In this document: one piece after another, positions 62,829-64,000 of the stretch | Position numbering within the stretch: the stretch's first letter is position 1 | Layout of the letters: every line of letters starts with the position of its first letter | NCBI RefSeq assembly: GCF_002302635.1 | Contig: NZ_CP022387.1 | Coordinates: forward strand, 1 to 64,000 | Source: Capnocytophaga stomatis | Lineage (GTDB): Bacteria > Bacteroidota > Bacteroidia > Flavobacteriales > Flavobacteriaceae | DNA: 64,000 nucleotides | Direction: 5' to 3' | The notes under the pieces: model-generated | The model's input: the letters and a program-made list of their open reading frames with translations, nothing else | The model's database searches: none | Told to the model about the DNA's origin: nothing | Program-made: the position numbers and the translations under genes

Positions 62829-62836
62829 TAAATTTG
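62829..62836 (+). promoter_or_regulatory. -7 element of the MFS transporter promoter
   Basis: TAAATTTG, 35 bases before the ATG at 62872, exact match. No clear -33 TTG. Confidence 0.5.
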
Positions 62837-62871
62837 CCTCCTTGATAATTTTACTAACTAAAAAATTGCTT

Positions 62872-64000
62872 ATGGCAAATCAATTTCCACGCGGGCATAA
62901 AAAACTTTTAAAGGCTTGGATATTATACGATTGGGCTAATTCTGTATATAGTTTAACCATCGTTTCTGCGGTATTCCCCATTTTTTACGGATTATTATTT
63001 AAAATTGCTGATATAACTCATATTCAATTATTTGGAATTGATTTTAAAAACACGGCGGTCATTACATTTGTTACCTCGTTGGCTTTTTTGGTAGTAGTTT
63101 TGGTTTCTCCTATTTTAAGCGGAATAGCTGATTATCTGGGAAATAAGAAAACTTTTATGAAGTTTTTTTGTTATTTGGGAGCAATTTCTTGTATTGGTTT
63201 GTACTGGTTTTCTCTGGAAAGCATATATTTTGGACTTACGTGCTATTTTTTGGGAGTTGTGGGCTTTTGGGGAAGCATTGTTTTTTATAATTCCTATTTG
63301 CCTGATATTGCCTTGCCGGAACAATATGATGAAGTGAGTGCTAAAGGATTCATTATGGGGTATTTAGGATGTACTACATTACTGATTTTTAATTTGGCAA
63401 TGGTGATGTATCCGGCTTTTTTTGGCATTGGAGGAGATGAAACCCAAGCTACACTTACAGCAATGAAAATTTCGTTTGTAACAGTAGGAATTTGGTGGAT
63501 TGCATTCAGCCAGTATTCTTTTAGGTATTTACCTGATTTTGAAAAGGGAAGAGGAAAAATAAATAAAGATATCATTTTTAACGGATATAAAGAATTACGA
63601 GGCGTTTGGAGAAAATTAAAAGAATCTAACCGATTGAAAATGTTTCTGTTTGCATTTTTTGTATATAGTATGGGAGTGCAAACCATTATGTTAGTTGCGA
63701 CTTATTTTGGTGAACAAGAAATTAAATGGAAAGGAGCCGAAGAACGTACTTTAGGACTCATAATCAGTATTTTAATCATTCAAATTGTAGCGATTTTCGG
63801 AGCCAAATTAACGGTTATAGCGGTCAAAAAAATAGGTCAAATCCCTGTACTGATTGCCTTAAATTGTATTTGGATTATCATTTGTTTGGTGGCTTATTTT
63901 ATTTATCTTCCAATACATTTTTATGCCACGGCAATGCTTGTGGGAATGGTAATGGGTGGAATTCAGACACTTTCTCGCTCTACTTATTCAAATTATTTAC
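62872..64000 (+). CDS. MFS transporter of the UMF1/Atg22 type (3' end missing)
   Basis: 376 codons of a polytopic membrane protein that runs off the window. The N-terminal KKLLKAWILYDWANSVYSLT is characteristic of the UMF1 (vacuole effluxer Atg22-like) MFS family. At least ten hydrophobic helices follow, with the charged loop PDFEKGRGKINKDI near 222-235 between bundles and VMGGIQTLSRSTYSNYL at the end. The substrate is unknown. Its own -7 element lies upstream. Confidence 0.9.
   Translation, partial: MANQFPRGHKKLLKAWILYDWANSVYSLTIVSAVFPIFYGLLFKIADITHIQLFGIDFKNTAVITFVTSLAFLVVVLVSPILSGIADYLGNKKTFMKFFCYLGAISCIGLYWFSLESIYFGLTCYFLGVVGFWGSIVFYNSYLPDIALPEQYDEVSAKGFIMGYLGCTTLLIFNLAMVMYPAFFGIGGDETQATLTAMKISFVTVGIWWIAFSQYSFRYLPDFEKGRGKINKDIIFNGYKELRGVWRKLKESNRLKMFLFAFFVYSMGVQTIMLVATYFGEQEIKWKGAEERTLGLIISILIIQIVAIFGAKLTVIAVKKIGQIPVLIALNCIWIIICLVAYFIYLPIHFYATAMLVGMVMGGIQTLSRSTYSNYL

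Overview
The window looks like the start of a chromosome from a low-GC member of the Flavobacteriaceae (Bacteroidota). The first base is the A of the dnaA start codon, the usual place to linearise a circular chromosome. Many genes are preceded by the Bacteroidota-type promoter (TTTG or TTG, about 19-22 bases, then TAnnTTTG), and Shine-Dalgarno sequences are weak. The gene content is also flavobacterial: split transketolase, DUF4199, DUF4136, the HU-like domain family and the pRiA4b ORF-3-like protein. Capnocytophaga is my best guess at genus from the overall character of the proteins, but this is an inference and no rRNA gene is present to test it.

Layout. 1-9.5 kb: dnaA, a low-molecular-weight phosphatase, an RsmI-like methylase, psd, a YebC-family regulator, a polyprenyl diphosphate synthase and agmatinase on the + strand, meeting ychF and typA on the - strand. 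9.8-21 kb: gyrA, a TPR protein, panD and a flippase-like membrane protein, then pyrE, a Nudix gene, crcB, lnt and a secreted propeller-like protein. 22-31.2 kb: a five-gene export operon (TolC-like channel, permease, HlyD-type adaptor, second permease, ATPase) with unusual intergenic DNA, including five tandem copies of a 41-bp unit. 31.2-39.1 kb: a minus-strand block in which the two halves of transketolase are separated by about 6 kb holding two lipoprotein genes (one frameshifted), a possible gene fragment, an HU-like protein, an aminotransferase, a DUF389 protein and a MscS channel. 39.3-46.6 kb: a conserved hypothetical, tRNA-Pro(GGG), queA, rpsA, a glycosyltransferase, a MATE exporter and rsmD. 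46.6-57.9 kb, minus strand: glutamate dehydrogenase, a nucleoid-associated protein, a run of ffh, DUF2750, folD and pRiA4b-like genes, DUF4199, an RND/MMPL exporter, a DUF4136 lipoprotein and metK. 58-64 kb: a small outer-membrane protein, two L,D-transpeptidases sharing one terminator, an ammonia-lyase homologue that has lost its catalytic residues, and a truncated MFS transporter.

How the parts relate. Most of the window is housekeeping: replication initiation and topology (DnaA, GyrA), translation (S1, TypA, YchF, QueA, RsmD, SRP), one-carbon and SAM metabolism (FolD, MetK), and envelope construction (Psd, Lnt, L,D-transpeptidases). metK is preceded by a sequence that folds as a SAM-II-type riboswitch pseudoknot, giving a direct feedback loop on SAM synthesis.

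The observations most worth following are: the 41-bp repeat array, whose hairpin arm covaries between copies; the eroded ammonia-lyase pseudoenzyme; the SAM-II riboswitch with its extra hairpin and 18-codon upstream ORF; the separated transketolase halves; the pyrE promoter lying inside the divergent Nudix gene; and a frameshifted lipoprotein gene. I saw no CRISPR array, insertion sequence, prophage or rRNA operon. I also saw no clear new multi-gene defence or biosynthetic system.
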